From: Streptomyces ambofaciens ATCC 23877
GTDB taxonomy: Bacteria > Actinomycetota > Actinomycetes > Streptomycetales > Streptomycetaceae
Reading direction: 5' to 3'
NCBI RefSeq assembly: GCF_001267885.1
Contig: NZ_CP012382.1
Location: forward strand, 2,281,001 to 2,345,000
DNA: 64,000 nucleotides
The notes beneath the pieces are model-generated. The model was not told where the DNA came from, did not search any database, and worked only from the letters and a program-made list of their open reading frames with translations. The position numbers and the translations under genes were made by a program. Of this stretch, positions 27,275 to 36,164 are shown piece after piece. Numbering within the stretch: position 1 is the stretch's first letter; every line of letters begins with the position of its first letter.

Positions 27275-28508
27275 GGTCCGCTGCCTCCTCCCGGGCGACG
27301 GCGTCGCCGGTTTCCTTGGGTGTCCTCAGTTCGACCTCGGTGCCCTGCCCGGGCACCGAGATCAGCTCGGCCCTGCCGCCGAGATCGCGCAGCCGGCCCC
27401 GGATCGACAGGGCCACGCCGAGCCGTCCCTCTCCCTCGGCCTCGGCGAGCCGCCCTTCGGGGATGCCGGGTCCTTCGTCGCGGACGGTGACGATCACCTC
27501 GTCCGGCTCGTCCTCGACCAGGATCCAGGCGCGCGCGTCCTCCCCCACGTGTTTGCGCACGTTGTCCAGGGCGGCCCCCACCGCCGCCGCGAGCTCCCGG
27601 GCCGCGGGGGGCGCGAGCAGGACCGGCGCGCCCGGCTCGGCGAGGTGCACGCGTGAGCCGGCGTACGGGGCGAGCAGGGCGCGCAGGTCGACGGGACCGC
27701 CCGGTCCCTCGCCCTCCGGTTCCTCCACCGCCCGTACGACCGCGCCCTCGGCGGCGTCCTCCGACACCCGGGACACGGGGACCAGGCCCCCGGAGACCAG
27801 CGTGCGCAGCGCCACCTCCTGCTCACCGGCCATCCGGCCCAGTTCGGCCGCCTCGCCGCCGATGACGGCGCCGCGCCGCTGCACCATCGCGAGGACCTGG
27901 AGCACACTGTCGTGGATGTCCCGGGCGAGCCGCTCCCGCTCCCGGGTCGCCGCCTCGATCTCCAGGGCGCGGGCGAGGGTGCGCTCGGAGGCGCGGGCGA
28001 CCTCGACGACGTAGCCGATGGCGATGGAGGCGACCCACACGAGGATGACGTTGTGCACGGTGTCGCGGGCCGGGCTGCCCCGCTCGACCAGGTTGGCGAC
28101 GGCCACGAGGGTGGAGGCGACGGCGGCCCAGCGCCAGCCGCCCTTGATGGCGAAGGCGAGGACCGAGCCGGCGGTCCATATCGAGGGCAGCGTCGGGCCG
28201 CCGTCCATGACCCGCTCGGGCGCGTCGGCGAGCGGGGTGAGGAGGATGCCGGTGAGGGCGACGGTGAGGTCGGCGGCGAGGAACCGCTTGGTGCAGCTCG
28301 CCTCGCCCGAGACCTTGGGGAGGGTCGCCAGGGTCCAGACGAAGAGGACGGCGTAGTAGGCGACGGCCAGCCAGGGCCGGGTGAAGCCCGAGTAGGCGGT
28401 GGCGAAGAAGCCGATCGCGTACAGCATGGTCAGCACGCGGTAGCCGGCGAGCGCGCGCCACAGCGGCTGCTCGACCGACATCCTCATGACTCTCTCGCGC
28501 CTGGCCAT
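27267..28508 (-). CDS. macS: Sensor histidine kinase MacS
   Basis: NarL-type histidine kinase, 413 aa. N-terminal membrane domain with about five hydrophobic segments (residues 18-175, DUF5931-like), a short linker, the H-box RERLARDIHDSVLQVLAMVQ (about residue 200) and a HATPase_c domain with N-box ALDNVRKHVG and G-box DEGPGIPEG. The H-box HDSVLQVL is of the HisKA_3 class. The start at ATG 28508 follows GGGGGGAC; a shorter start at MRMSVEQ is possible. It is transcribed with macR, the 8-nt overlap giving fixed stoichiometry. Confidence 0.88.
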   Translation of the reverse strand: MARRERVMRMSVEQPLWRALAGYRVLTMLYAIGFFATAYSGFTRPWLAVAYYAVLFVWTLATLPKVSGEASCTKRFLAADLTVALTGILLTPLADAPERVMDGGPTLPSIWTAGSVLAFAIKGGWRWAAVASTLVAVANLVERGSPARDTVHNVILVWVASIAIGYVVEVARASERTLARALEIEAATRERERLARDIHDSVLQVLAMVQRRGAVIGGEAAELGRMAGEQEVALRTLVSGGLVPVSRVSEDAAEGAVVRAVEEPEGEGPGGPVDLRALLAPYAGSRVHLAEPGAPVLLAPPAARELAAAVGAALDNVRKHVGEDARAWILVEDEPDEVIVTVRDEGPGIPEGRLAEAEGEGRLGVALSIRGRLRDLGGRAELISVPGQGTEVELRTPKETGDAVAREEAADRE

Positions 28509-28545
28509 GTCCCCCCGTCCCCGGCCCTACGTCCTGGTCTCCGGC

Positions 28546-29346
28546 CTACCGGTCGTCGGACCGGTCCTGCTCGGCCGCGGCCTTCTCCTTGGCCGTCTGT
28601 TCCTTCTCGGCCTGGGCGAGCGCGGCCTTCGCCGCCTTGCCGGCCTCCCTCTCGGCCTTCGCCGCGTCCGCGAGCTGCCGCTTCATGGCGGTCGCGTACA
28701 TGTCGACGTACTCCTGGCCGGAAAGCTTCATGATCTCGTACATGACCTCGTCGGTCACCGCGCGCAGGACGAAGCGGTCGTGCTCCATGCCCTGGTAGCG
28801 CGTGAAGTCCAGGGGCCTGCCGACACGGATGCCGGGCCGCATCAGCTTCGGCATCACCTTGCCGGGCGGCTGGATCTTCTCGGTGTCGATCATGGCGACC
28901 GGGATCACGGGCGCGCCGGTGGCGAGGGCCACGCGCGCGAGGCCGCCCGGCTTGCCGCGGTAGAGCCGGCCGTCCGGGGAGCGCGTGCCCTCGGGGTAGA
29001 TGCCGAACAGCTCGCCGCGCTCCAGGACCTCTATGCCGCTCTTGATCGCGGCCTCGCCCGCGCCGCGCACGCCGGAGCGGTCGACGGGCAGCTGGCCCAC
29101 CCCCTTGAAGAAGGCGGCGGTCAGCCGGCCCTTCACCCCGGGCGTGTTGAAGTACTCGGCCTTGGCGATGAAGGTCACCTTGCGGTCGAGGACGGCCGGC
29201 AGGAAGAACGAGTCGGAGAACGACAGGTGGTTGCTCGCCAGAATGGCGGGGCCGTCGGCCGGGATGTGCTCCAGGCCTTCCACCCAGGGCCGGAAGGCGA
29301 GCTTCAGCGAACCCCCGACGGTGACCTTCATCGCGCCGTACAACAA
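28546..29346 (-). CDS. plsC: 1-acyl-sn-glycerol-3-phosphate acyltransferase (PlsC family)
   Basis: Makes phosphatidic acid from lysophosphatidic acid at the membrane. 266 aa. Acyltransferase block I NHLSFSD (His/Asp dyad, about residues 39-45), block III YPEGTRSPDG, and PVIPVAMIDT for block IV. After residue 215 it has a Lys/Ala/Glu-rich helical tail, possibly an amphipathic membrane contact. I use the TTG at 29346 because AGGAGG is 7 nt upstream; the internal ATG (MKVTVGG) would be 22 nt away. Just upstream of macS on the same strand. Confidence 0.9.
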   Translation of the reverse strand: MLYGAMKVTVGGSLKLAFRPWVEGLEHIPADGPAILASNHLSFSDSFFLPAVLDRKVTFIAKAEYFNTPGVKGRLTAAFFKGVGQLPVDRSGVRGAGEAAIKSGIEVLERGELFGIYPEGTRSPDGRLYRGKPGGLARVALATGAPVIPVAMIDTEKIQPPGKVMPKLMRPGIRVGRPLDFTRYQGMEHDRFVLRAVTDEVMYEIMKLSGQEYVDMYATAMKRQLADAAKAEREAGKAAKAALAQAEKEQTAKEKAAAEQDRSDDR

Positions 29347-29554
29347 CCGAGTGCCTCCTGTGTCTGTGGGTCAGACCTTATCCCGGGGCACCGTCAATGG
29401 CCCCGACGGCCCTGGTCGGTGTCAGTACGGTCGCGTACGGTGAAGTACCCACAAGTACCGCACCCGCAAGTACCGCATCCGCGTGCACAGCACCCGTGTG
29501 CGTCCCGCCCGACGTGCCGGCTGTGCCGGCCCCCTGACGACAGGAGACCGAGTC

Positions 29555-30358
29555 GTGCCGGTCCTGCCCGGAGCCGAGCCGTTCCGCCACGAGGGCGGGG
29601 AGGTCGGCGTCCTCCTCTGCCACGGCTTCACCGGTTCCCCGCAGTCGCTGCGCCCCTGGGCCCGGTACCTCGCCGCGCGCGATCTGACCGTCGCCCTGCC
29701 CCTGCTGCCCGGGCACGGCACCCGCTGGCAGGACCTGCAGGTCACGGGCTGGCAGGACTGGTACGCGGAGGTGGACCGCGAGCTGCGCGCCCTGCGGGAG
29801 CGCTGTGCGCGTGTCTTCGTGGCGGGCCTGTCCATGGGCGGCGCGCTGGCGCTGCGGCTCGCCGCCAAGCACGGGGACGCGCTGTCGGGCGTCGTCGTCG
29901 TCAACCCGGCGAACCGGATGCACGGCGTGGCCCAGCACGCTCTTCCGGTCCTGCGCCACCTGCTGCCCGCGACGAAGGGCATCGCCAGCGACATCGCCAA
30001 GCCGCTCGGCACGGAGCTCGGGTACGACCGGGTGCCGCTGCACGCGGCGTACTCGCTGCGGACCTTCTTCCGTCTCGCCGACGGCGATCTTCCGCAGGTG
30101 ACCCAGCCGCTGCTGCTGCTGCGCAGCCCGCAGGACCATGTCGTACCGCCGGCCGACTCGGCCCGCGTCCTCGGCCGGGTGTCGTCCACGGACGTGACCG
30201 AGATCCTGCTGGAACAGAGCTACCACGTGGCGACGTTGGACCACGACGCGGACCGGATCTTCGCGGAGAGCGTCGCGTTCATCGGCCGGCTCGCGCCCGG
30301 TTCCGTCAAGGAGCCGGAGCCCGGTCTCGGCAAGGAAGGGACGGCCGCAGGTGGCTGA
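29555..30358 (+). CDS. Alpha/beta-hydrolase (carboxylesterase/monoacylglycerol-lipase-like)
   Basis: Serine hydrolase, 267 aa, resembling thermostable carboxylesterase Est30. Oxyanion motif LLCHGFTGSP (about 22-31), nucleophile elbow GLSMGG (Ser at about 94), an Asp in LRSPQDHVVPP, and the catalytic His in QSYHVATLDHD. The GTG at 29555 follows CAGGAGACC; upstream sequence is unconserved. It is divergent from plsC, so both lipid-related genes share a promoter region. The downstream gene overlaps it by 8 nt. Confidence 0.88.
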   Translation: MPVLPGAEPFRHEGGEVGVLLCHGFTGSPQSLRPWARYLAARDLTVALPLLPGHGTRWQDLQVTGWQDWYAEVDRELRALRERCARVFVAGLSMGGALALRLAAKHGDALSGVVVVNPANRMHGVAQHALPVLRHLLPATKGIASDIAKPLGTELGYDRVPLHAAYSLRTFFRLADGDLPQVTQPLLLLRSPQDHVVPPADSARVLGRVSSTDVTEILLEQSYHVATLDHDADRIFAESVAFIGRLAPGSVKEPEPGLGKEGTAAGG

Positions 30359-31007
30359 GCACGACTCCGACCGCGAGGACCGCGAGGAGCGGGACGTGGA
30401 GCGGGAGCGGGAACACCGTGAGGGACCGGGGCGCGCGGAGGACCGCGGTCCCGGGGAGCGGGGCGTGCCGATCGACGAGGACGCCGCCTGGGCCGCGATC
30501 GTCGCCGGGTACGGGGACGAGCCGCCGGACCCGCCGGGCGCGAAGCCCTTCAAGTCGGTGGAGGACCTGGCGCTTCTGGAGCCGGAGACCAACGACGACA
30601 AGCCGGACCCGGAGGCGCCCGCGTCGGACCGGCCCGCGTCGGACCGGCCTGCCTCGGCCCGGCCGCTGGGGGGCTCCGTGGCGTTCGCGCCCGGGGTCGG
30701 CGGCCCGCGCGACCACAGCCTGGCCGAGTCCTCGGACGACGATCTCGGCGAGGACGACGAGGGTCACTTCGTGCCGCCCGAGCCGCCGCCGCTGCCCGAG
30801 GGTGACACCACGGCGAAGTTCGCGTGGCTGGGCGTGCTCGGCGGACCGGTGCTGCTTCTGCTGGCCGTGGTGCTCGGCTGGGACATGACGTGGTGGCTGA
30901 CGACCCTGAGCATCGGCGGCTTCCTCGGCGGTTTCGCCACCCTGGTCATGCGGATGCGCACGGGCGACGAGGACGACGACGATCCGGGACGCGGCGCGGT
31001 GGTCTAG
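30351..31007 (+). CDS. Acidic protein with C-terminal membrane hairpin
   Basis: Hypothetical, 218 aa. The first ~150 residues are highly charged and probably disordered (Asp/Glu/Arg clusters, then SDRPASDRPASARP). Two TM helices follow (about 162-180, WLGVLGGPVLLLLAVVLGW; 184-203, WLTTLSIGGFLGGFATLVM) and an acidic end. The topology suggests a cytosolic N-domain tethered to the membrane. It overlaps the esterase stop by 8 nt, so it is probably translationally coupled. No known function. Confidence 0.7.
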   Translation: MAEHDSDREDREERDVEREREHREGPGRAEDRGPGERGVPIDEDAAWAAIVAGYGDEPPDPPGAKPFKSVEDLALLEPETNDDKPDPEAPASDRPASDRPASARPLGGSVAFAPGVGGPRDHSLAESSDDDLGEDDEGHFVPPEPPPLPEGDTTAKFAWLGVLGGPVLLLLAVVLGWDMTWWLTTLSIGGFLGGFATLVMRMRTGDEDDDDPGRGAVV

Positions 31008-31032
31008 GGCGCGGTGGTCTAGGGCGCGGTGG
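30993..31032. repeat. 15-bp tandem duplication spanning a stop codon
   Basis: GGGCGCGGTGGTCTA is repeated in tandem (30993-31006 partial, 31007-31021 complete, 31022-31032 partial), so the coding end GAVV-TAG is followed at once by a copy of itself. A recent slippage event. The second TAG stays in frame and acts as a backup stop. Confidence 0.8.
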
Positions 31033-31065
31033 CCGGGGCGCCGAGGTCGGGCTCTGTCGGGCGGG

Positions 31066-31830
31066 TCAGGTCGCGGAGGCGGGTACGCGCAGGGCGGTCA
31101 GGACCGGGAGGTGGTCCGTGGCCGCCCTCAGGTCGGCCTCGGCCACCCCGGGCAGGCCGAGCGGCACGCCGCAGCCCAGGACCTCGATGCCCTCCGTGAC
31201 GAACACCGCGTCGATGCGCCGGTCCGGCTCGGTGGCGGGAAAGGTGTACTCACGGCCCCAGGGCTCGGCGGTCCAGCAGTCCCGCAGCCCGTCGCCGAGC
31301 CGCCGGAAGGTGCGGCCGCCGGGGCGCTCGTTCAGGTCACCGCCCGCGACCGCGTGCGTCACGCCCAGGGCCTTCAGCCGGTCGAGGAGCAGACCGGCCT
31401 GCTCGTGGCGCTCGTCCGGCCGCAGCGAGAGGTGACAGCTCAGGACGCCGACGCGGGCCCCGCCGAAGCGGACCAAGGCGGTGGACAGGCCGCGGCGGTG
31501 CTGCCCGGGGGTGAGCGGGAGCAGTACGTCCTCCGTGCGCTCGACGGTGGCGCGCAGGGAGCACAGCAGCGCGGGACCGGCGGCGGTGGCGCCGCCGGAG
31601 AGGAGGACCAGCCCCGACGCGGCGGCGAGCCGGGTGAGCTTCTTGCGCCAGCGGAAGAGGCGGGGGGCCTCCTGGAGGAGGACGAGGTCCGGGGCGCAGG
31701 CGGCGATCACGCGGGCGAGGGCGTCGGTGTCGTCGCGCATCGAGCGGATGTTGTAGCTGAGGACCCGGATGACGGCGGAACCGTCGGCGTCGGTGCGGGA
31801 GTTGGGGAGCGGTTGGAGCGACGTTGCCAT
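31066..31830 (-). CDS. Endonuclease/exonuclease/phosphatase (EEP) family protein
   Basis: Mg-dependent EEP-fold hydrolase, 254 aa. Motifs in order: VLSYNIRSMRDD (Asn metal site), DLVLLQEAPRL (catalytic Glu), VLSCHLSLRPDERHEQ, AGGDLNERPG (Asp/Asn), RIDAVFV, and the final TDHLPVLTALRV (catalytic Asp-His). No signal peptide, so the action is cytosolic; nuclease or lipid/sugar phosphatase cannot be separated. ATG at 31830. Downstream of its start on the same strand lies the 510-bp repeat-bearing gap to glkA. Confidence 0.85.
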   Translation of the reverse strand: MATSLQPLPNSRTDADGSAVIRVLSYNIRSMRDDTDALARVIAACAPDLVLLQEAPRLFRWRKKLTRLAAASGLVLLSGGATAAGPALLCSLRATVERTEDVLLPLTPGQHRRGLSTALVRFGGARVGVLSCHLSLRPDERHEQAGLLLDRLKALGVTHAVAGGDLNERPGGRTFRRLGDGLRDCWTAEPWGREYTFPATEPDRRIDAVFVTEGIEVLGCGVPLGLPGVAEADLRAATDHLPVLTALRVPASAT

Positions 31831-32024
31831 GCCGTCAATTTACGGGACCGCACGGCCGGTGCCCCGACGACTCGGGGCGCGAGGCGCACGGCGTCTGCCG
31901 TCGGTACGGGGCTTGTCGGGGCGTCGGTAGGGGGCTTGTCGGGGCGTCGATGCGTCGGCGCTGGGCTCGTCGGGGCGTCGGCGCTGGGCTCGTCGGGGCG
32001 TCGGGGCGTCGGGGCGACGCCCGC

Positions 32025-32266
32025 CGGTGCGGGGCTCGACGGGCGCCGGTACGGGGCTCATCGCCCGTCGGTACGGGGCGTGACGCCCGCCGATGCGCGG
32101 CTCGGCAACCGCCAGTACAGGACTCAACGCCCGTCGATGCGCGGCTCGACACCCACCGATGCGCGGCTCAACGCCCGTCGATGCGCGGCTCGACACCCAC
32201 CGATGCGCGGCTCAACGCCCGTCGGTACAGGGCTCAACGCCCGTCCGTACGGGGTGGGACGCGCCC
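32025..32266. repeat. 22-bp minisatellite, 11 units in phase, in a 510-bp gene-free gap
   Basis: Eleven consecutive 22-bp units, consensus about CGRTRCGGGGCTCRACGCCC plus GT. Units 6 and 8 (32135, 32179) are identical, as are units 7 and 9 (32157, 32201), giving a perfect 44-bp higher-order duplication. More degenerate copies, with GGGCTCGTCGGGGCG-type units, extend left to about 31895. The period is not a multiple of three, so it cannot be one coding repeat. The rest of 31831-32340 shows no gene; the array lies downstream of glkA and upstream of the EEP gene. Confidence 0.9.
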
Positions 32267-32340
32267 GCGGGGCGCAGCCGTGGATCGGCTCCGCCCCGCG
32301 CTCGTCGGTCGGCACACCCCCCGGCACCGGAGGGCGATCG

Positions 32341-33294
32341 TCACATGATCGGGTCGGGTTCCCTGGCCAGGTCGGCCGCGCCCACCAGGCCGGCCTTGTT
32401 GCCCAGCTGGGCGGCGATCACGTCGGCGACCGGACGCCAGTTGCCGCCGACCAGCCACCGCTTGTAGGACTTGCGGATCGGGTCGAGGACCAGGTCGCCC
32501 TCGTCGGAGAGGCCGCCGCCGACGATGAAGGCGGACGGGTCGAAGAGCGAGGCCAGGTCCGCCAGCCCGGCACCGGCCCAGCGGGCCAGCTCCCGGTAGG
32601 AGTCGACGGCGACGGGGCAGCCCTGCCGGGCGGCGACCGAGATGTGCTTGCCCTCGATGCCGTCGGGGGTGCCGTCGCCGAGCGCGAGCAGCACCTCGGC
32701 GCGCTCGGGGGTGGCGTTGGCGCGCTGCTTGGCGTACCGCACGAGGGCGCGGCCGGAGGCGTACTGCTCCCAGCAGCCCTGCGAACCGCAGCCGCACAGC
32801 AGGCCGTCCGGCACCATGCGGATGTGGCCGAACTCGGCGGCGACGCCGAAGTGGCCGCGGCGCAGCTTGTTGCCGATGATGATGCCGCCGCCGAGGCCGG
32901 TGCCGAGCGTGATGCAGATGACGTTGCGGTGGCCCTTGCCCGCGCCGAACTTGTACTCGCCCCAGGCCGCGGCGTTGGCGTCGTTCTCCACGACGACCGG
33001 GAGGCCGACGCGGGCCTCGACCTTCTCCTTGAGCGGTTCGTTGCGCCAGTCGATGTTGGGCGCGAAGTAGACCTCGGAGCGCTGGCGGTTGACGTACCCG
33101 GCGGCACCGATGCCCACGCCGACGATCTCGTGCCCGGCCCGTGCGCCCTCCACCGCGGAGGCGATGGCGTCCACGATGCCCTCGGGTGTGCCCGGGGTCG
33201 GCACCTTGTGGGTCGAGAGGATGTTGCCTTCCTCGTCGACCACGCCGGCCGCGATCTTCGTGCCGCCGATGTCGACGCCGATGGTGAGTCCCAT
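32341..33294 (-). CDS. glkA: Glucokinase (ROK family)
   Basis: ATP-dependent glucose kinase, 317 aa, the exact length of Streptomyces GlkA. Phosphate motif IGVDIGGTKIAAGVVDE at the N-terminus, VENDANAAAWGEY with the catalytic Asp, TLGTGLGGGII, and the ROK zinc motif LLCGCGSQGCWEQYASG (His/Cys cluster). ATG 33294. In S. coelicolor this enzyme also mediates carbon catabolite repression independently of its kinase role. The DUF5304 gene lies just upstream with a 54-bp gap and is probably cotranscribed. Confidence 0.96.
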   Translation of the reverse strand: MGLTIGVDIGGTKIAAGVVDEEGNILSTHKVPTPGTPEGIVDAIASAVEGARAGHEIVGVGIGAAGYVNRQRSEVYFAPNIDWRNEPLKEKVEARVGLPVVVENDANAAAWGEYKFGAGKGHRNVICITLGTGLGGGIIIGNKLRRGHFGVAAEFGHIRMVPDGLLCGCGSQGCWEQYASGRALVRYAKQRANATPERAEVLLALGDGTPDGIEGKHISVAARQGCPVAVDSYRELARWAGAGLADLASLFDPSAFIVGGGLSDEGDLVLDPIRKSYKRWLVGGNWRPVADVIAAQLGNKAGLVGAADLAREPDPIM

Positions 33295-33348
33295 GAATCC
33301 CTCAGTTCGGTCGAGCCCCGCTAAGGCCAACCGTACCCGAGGGGAGTG

Positions 33349-33903
33349 TCAGTCCAAGTCGATGCGCTGGCCCGGGCCGGTGCCCTCGTCACCGTCGTCA
33401 CGCCCGTCGGCGCGGCGTTCGTCCAGGTCGCGGGGGTCACGGGGGTCCGTGTCCGCGGTGTTCCCGGCGGCCGCGGTGTCTCCGGCGGTCCAGCGGCTCT
33501 CCTGGTTCTGTACGGCGGAACGGTAGGCGGCGAGGAGTTCACCGCCGGCGGCCGCGAGGTGGTCGAAGACGCCCGGGTTGCGCTCGATGACCGGTTCGAC
33601 GGCGGCCTTGGCCTGCTGGACGACCTGCCGGACCACCTGCTGGGCGGCGGGTCCGGCGACCTGGCCGAGCAGCGGGGACTGGAGGCCGGACAGCTTGTCC
33701 GCGACGGTGTCGACGAGCCGGCGCAGCTCCTCGGCGGCCGAGCCGGGCTGCGGCCCGTGCTCGGCGCGGCGGCGGGCCTTCTCCGCCTTCAGGTCCTCGG
33801 CACACGCCGTCGCCCAGGCGTCGGCGTCGGTCGCCCGCACCTCGTCGACCGCGTCGGCCTCGTCGGGGCGAGCGGCCTCGGGCTTGGGGAGCTCTTCGCT
33901 CAT
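33349..33903 (-). CDS. DUF5304 family protein
   Basis: Conserved Streptomyces protein of unknown function, 184 aa, encoded next to glkA. A helical middle (about 28-125) reads WATACAEDLKAEKARRRAE and VVRQVVQQAKAAVEPVIERN; both ends are charged and disordered. No TM helix or signal peptide. ATG at 33903. The adjacency to glkA has been used in the past to speculate about a role in glucose control, but nothing in the sequence shows it. Confidence 0.75.
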   Translation of the reverse strand: MSEELPKPEAARPDEADAVDEVRATDADAWATACAEDLKAEKARRRAEHGPQPGSAAEELRRLVDTVADKLSGLQSPLLGQVAGPAAQQVVRQVVQQAKAAVEPVIERNPGVFDHLAAAGGELLAAYRSAVQNQESRWTAGDTAAAGNTADTDPRDPRDLDERRADGRDDGDEGTGPGQRIDLD

Positions 33904-34124
33904 GACGGACTCCTGACTACGGTTCGTCCCTACGACGTTACCCGAACGGACCCGGGGTACGTCCGACGGATCGGGCCACGGCCTCGGGAACAGCCCGGCA
34001 CCCGCCGCTCCCCCGGCCGCACCGCCGCACCCCCGCACCGGCTCCCGCCGGCGTGCTCCGCCGCACCCAGCCACACGGGCGGGACGCCGCCGGTCCCGCC
34101 ACCCCCGCCACCCCCGCCGCCCCC

Positions 34125-34188
34125 GGGCAAACGGGCAGCCGGACAACCGGGCAACCGGGCAACCGGGCAACCGGGCAACCGGGCAACC
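34125..34188. repeat. 8-bp GGGCAACC tandem repeat, 8 units
   Basis: Eight consecutive 8-bp units; the last five (34149-34188) are identical GGGCAACC. The array ends 5 bp before the stop codon of the ArsA-like gene, in the 290-bp gap 33904-34193, where I see no gene. Slippage-type repeat downstream of a minus-strand gene. Confidence 0.9.
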
Positions 34189-34193
34189 GGGCT

Positions 34194-35369
34194 TCAGCGT
34201 CCTTGCGGCCACAGCCGCGGGTCCGGTGCGAACCGGACGGCGAGGACGCCCTCCCGCAGCGCGGCCCCGTCGACGGTGCAGCGGCGCAGCGCGGAGGGCA
34301 GCGGGACGATGCGGCGGAACGGCCCGGCGGTGACGACCAGTTCGTCACCGCGGCGGACCAGGTCCAGTTCGTCGCGTACGGCGCCGGGCAGCGGGATGTG
34401 CCAGACCAGCACGCCGTCCCCGGCCAGCCGGTCGGTGACGGGCCACTCGACCGGGGTGGCGTCCGGGTTGACGCCCGGCGCTGCGAGCGCGGCGAGGTCG
34501 TCGGTGCCTCGCGGGTCGTGCCCGAGGTGGGCGAGGGCGCGGACGTCGTGGGTGCCCCGCCACTCCTCCAGTGTCTTGCGCTGCTGCGCGACGGGGCCGG
34601 CGAGCCAGCCGCCGCCGGGGGCCGCGTCCTCGGGCAGGACGCGGTTGGCGACCAGCAGGTCGGTGCGCAGGCCGCGCAGGGCGAGGCCGAGGGCGGCGGC
34701 GCGGACGGCGTCGTCTCCGGCCGGGCCGGGCTCGGCGACCAGGCGTACGACGGTGCGCCGGTCGGCGAGGACGGCCTCGGCGGCGGCAAGTTCCAGGTCC
34801 CAGCGGGCCGCGGCCTCGTACAGCGCCTCGGTGGGCATGGGGACGCCGGCGAGCCGGCCGAGGACGGGGCGCAGGGCGCGGGCCGCCTGCCGCTCGGGCG
34901 GGAGCAGGCGGCGCAGGTAGCGGCGCAGCTCCTCGGGCAGGGCGAGCAGGGCGAGGGCGCGGGGCGCGGGCGGGAGGTCGACGACGAGGAGGTCGTGGGC
35001 CTCGGCGAGGGAGGCGTCGCGCACGGCGCGCAGCAGGGCGAGTTCGCCGGCGCCGGGGAGCGGGGTGAGCTCCTCGGCGTCGAGGCGGGTGGCGCCGAGG
35101 AGGTCGAGGGCGGAGGCGGCGCGGTCCTGGAGGGCGGCGAGACCGTCCCGGAACCCCTGGTCGGCGTCGGGCCGCCAGGCGGTGAGGCGGGGCTCGACAC
35201 CGACCGGCGCCGGGCCCGTGCGCACGCCGAGCACGGCACCGAGGGTGTCGTCACGGTCGGCGCCGAGGAGCAGGGTGCGGGTCCCCGCACGGGCGGCGGC
35301 GAGCGCGGTGGCGGCCGCGACGGTGGTACGGCCGCTGCCGCCGGGCCCCGTGATCAGGATGGTGCGCAT
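34194..35369 (-). CDS. ArsA/GET3-like ATPase
   Basis: Deviant Walker A ATPase of the anion-transporting/ArsA family, 391 aa. P-loop TGPGGSGRTTVAAATALAAA at residues 8-27: the signature Lys of KGGVGKT is replaced by Gly8-Pro9/Ser12 and the motif is shorter. Switch II is DLLVVDLPPAP. The C-terminal ~90 residues hold the small beta domain seen in actinobacterial ArsA paralogs (IPLPGAVRDELDLVRRGDEL). No arsenite Cys triad is visible, so arsenic transport is unlikely. ATG 35369. The next gene upstream is an SRPBCC protein. Confidence 0.75.
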   Translation of the reverse strand: MRTILITGPGGSGRTTVAAATALAAARAGTRTLLLGADRDDTLGAVLGVRTGPAPVGVEPRLTAWRPDADQGFRDGLAALQDRAASALDLLGATRLDAEELTPLPGAGELALLRAVRDASLAEAHDLLVVDLPPAPRALALLALPEELRRYLRRLLPPERQAARALRPVLGRLAGVPMPTEALYEAAARWDLELAAAEAVLADRRTVVRLVAEPGPAGDDAVRAAALGLALRGLRTDLLVANRVLPEDAAPGGGWLAGPVAQQRKTLEEWRGTHDVRALAHLGHDPRGTDDLAALAAPGVNPDATPVEWPVTDRLAGDGVLVWHIPLPGAVRDELDLVRRGDELVVTAGPFRRIVPLPSALRRCTVDGAALREGVLAVRFAPDPRLWPQGR

Positions 35370-35571
35370 GGTGCTGAACGGTACCTTCGCGCACGGCCCG
35401 TAAGCCGCCTCCGCGCTGGCCGCCCCCGCGCGGCAGGGCGGGCGGCGGCGGCACGCCGAGGGCCGCGGGGCGGGGCCCCCGGAGTCCCGCACGTCGGGCG
35501 GGCCGCCCACGGTCGTCTCCGGGCCGGCACCGCCCGCCCCGGGGCCGGGGTCTCGGCGGCCGCTCCGCGGA

Positions 35572-36012
35572 CTACTTCGCGCCCGACTCCACGCGCTTCT
35601 TCAGCCCCGCCAGCGCCCGGTCGGTGATGACCTTCTCGGCCTTGCGCTTGATCATGCCGAGCATGGGGATCTTGACGTCGACCGTGAGCCGGTAGGTGAC
35701 CTCCGTGCCCGCGCCCGCCGACCGCAGCAGGTAGGAACCGTCGAGGGAGCGCAGCATCTGGGACTTGACCAGGGTCCAGGAGACCTCGTGCTCCCCGGCC
35801 CAGGTGTAGGCCAGCGTCTGGTCGTCCTTGATGGCCCCGGCGTCCATGACGAGGCGCACCTGCTCGGCGCGCCCCTGTGCGTCGGTGGCGAGGACCTCGG
35901 CCTCCTTCACCTCTCCGGTCCAGTCCGGATAGCGGGCGAAGTCGGCGATCACCGCCATGACGTCGGCCGGTGCCGCCTCGATGGTGATGCTCGAGCTGGT
36001 GTGTTCCGCCAT
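35572..36012 (-). CDS. SRPBCC (polyketide-cyclase/START-like) protein
   Basis: Small hydrophobic-pocket protein, 146 aa. The whole chain fits the polyketide_cyc2/START fold: SITIEAAPADVMAVIADFAR, YPDWTGEVKEAEVL, DGSYLLRSAGAGTEVTYRL and a C-terminal long helix KVITDRALAGLKKRVESG. Such proteins bind lipids or aromatic ligands; no polyketide genes are near. ATG 36012 follows GGAGG. Co-oriented with the ArsA-like gene, gap about 200 bp. Confidence 0.85.
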   Translation of the reverse strand: MAEHTSSSITIEAAPADVMAVIADFARYPDWTGEVKEAEVLATDAQGRAEQVRLVMDAGAIKDDQTLAYTWAGEHEVSWTLVKSQMLRSLDGSYLLRSAGAGTEVTYRLTVDVKIPMLGMIKRKAEKVITDRALAGLKKRVESGAK

Positions 36013-36164
36013 CGCCGTGGCTCCTCCGAATGCGGGCCGCTACTGAGGTCGTCGTGCGCCCGTGGCGCGCACGTGTGTGCCGCGTGAAGGCTATCGCGCA
36101 CGGACCCGGCGATCGTCACCACCTGCCCGCGCAGGTCGGCCGCCGAGGCGCCGGCGGCCCCGGC

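Noticed and set aside
31895..32266. 22-bp repeats as a CRISPR array
   Set aside because: Units are contiguous with no spacers, are degenerate, and no cas genes are present.
34194..35369. Arsenite-pump ATPase
   Set aside because: No arsenite-binding Cys triad, no arsB/arsR neighbours and a variant P-loop; kept only as an ArsA/GET3-like ATPase.
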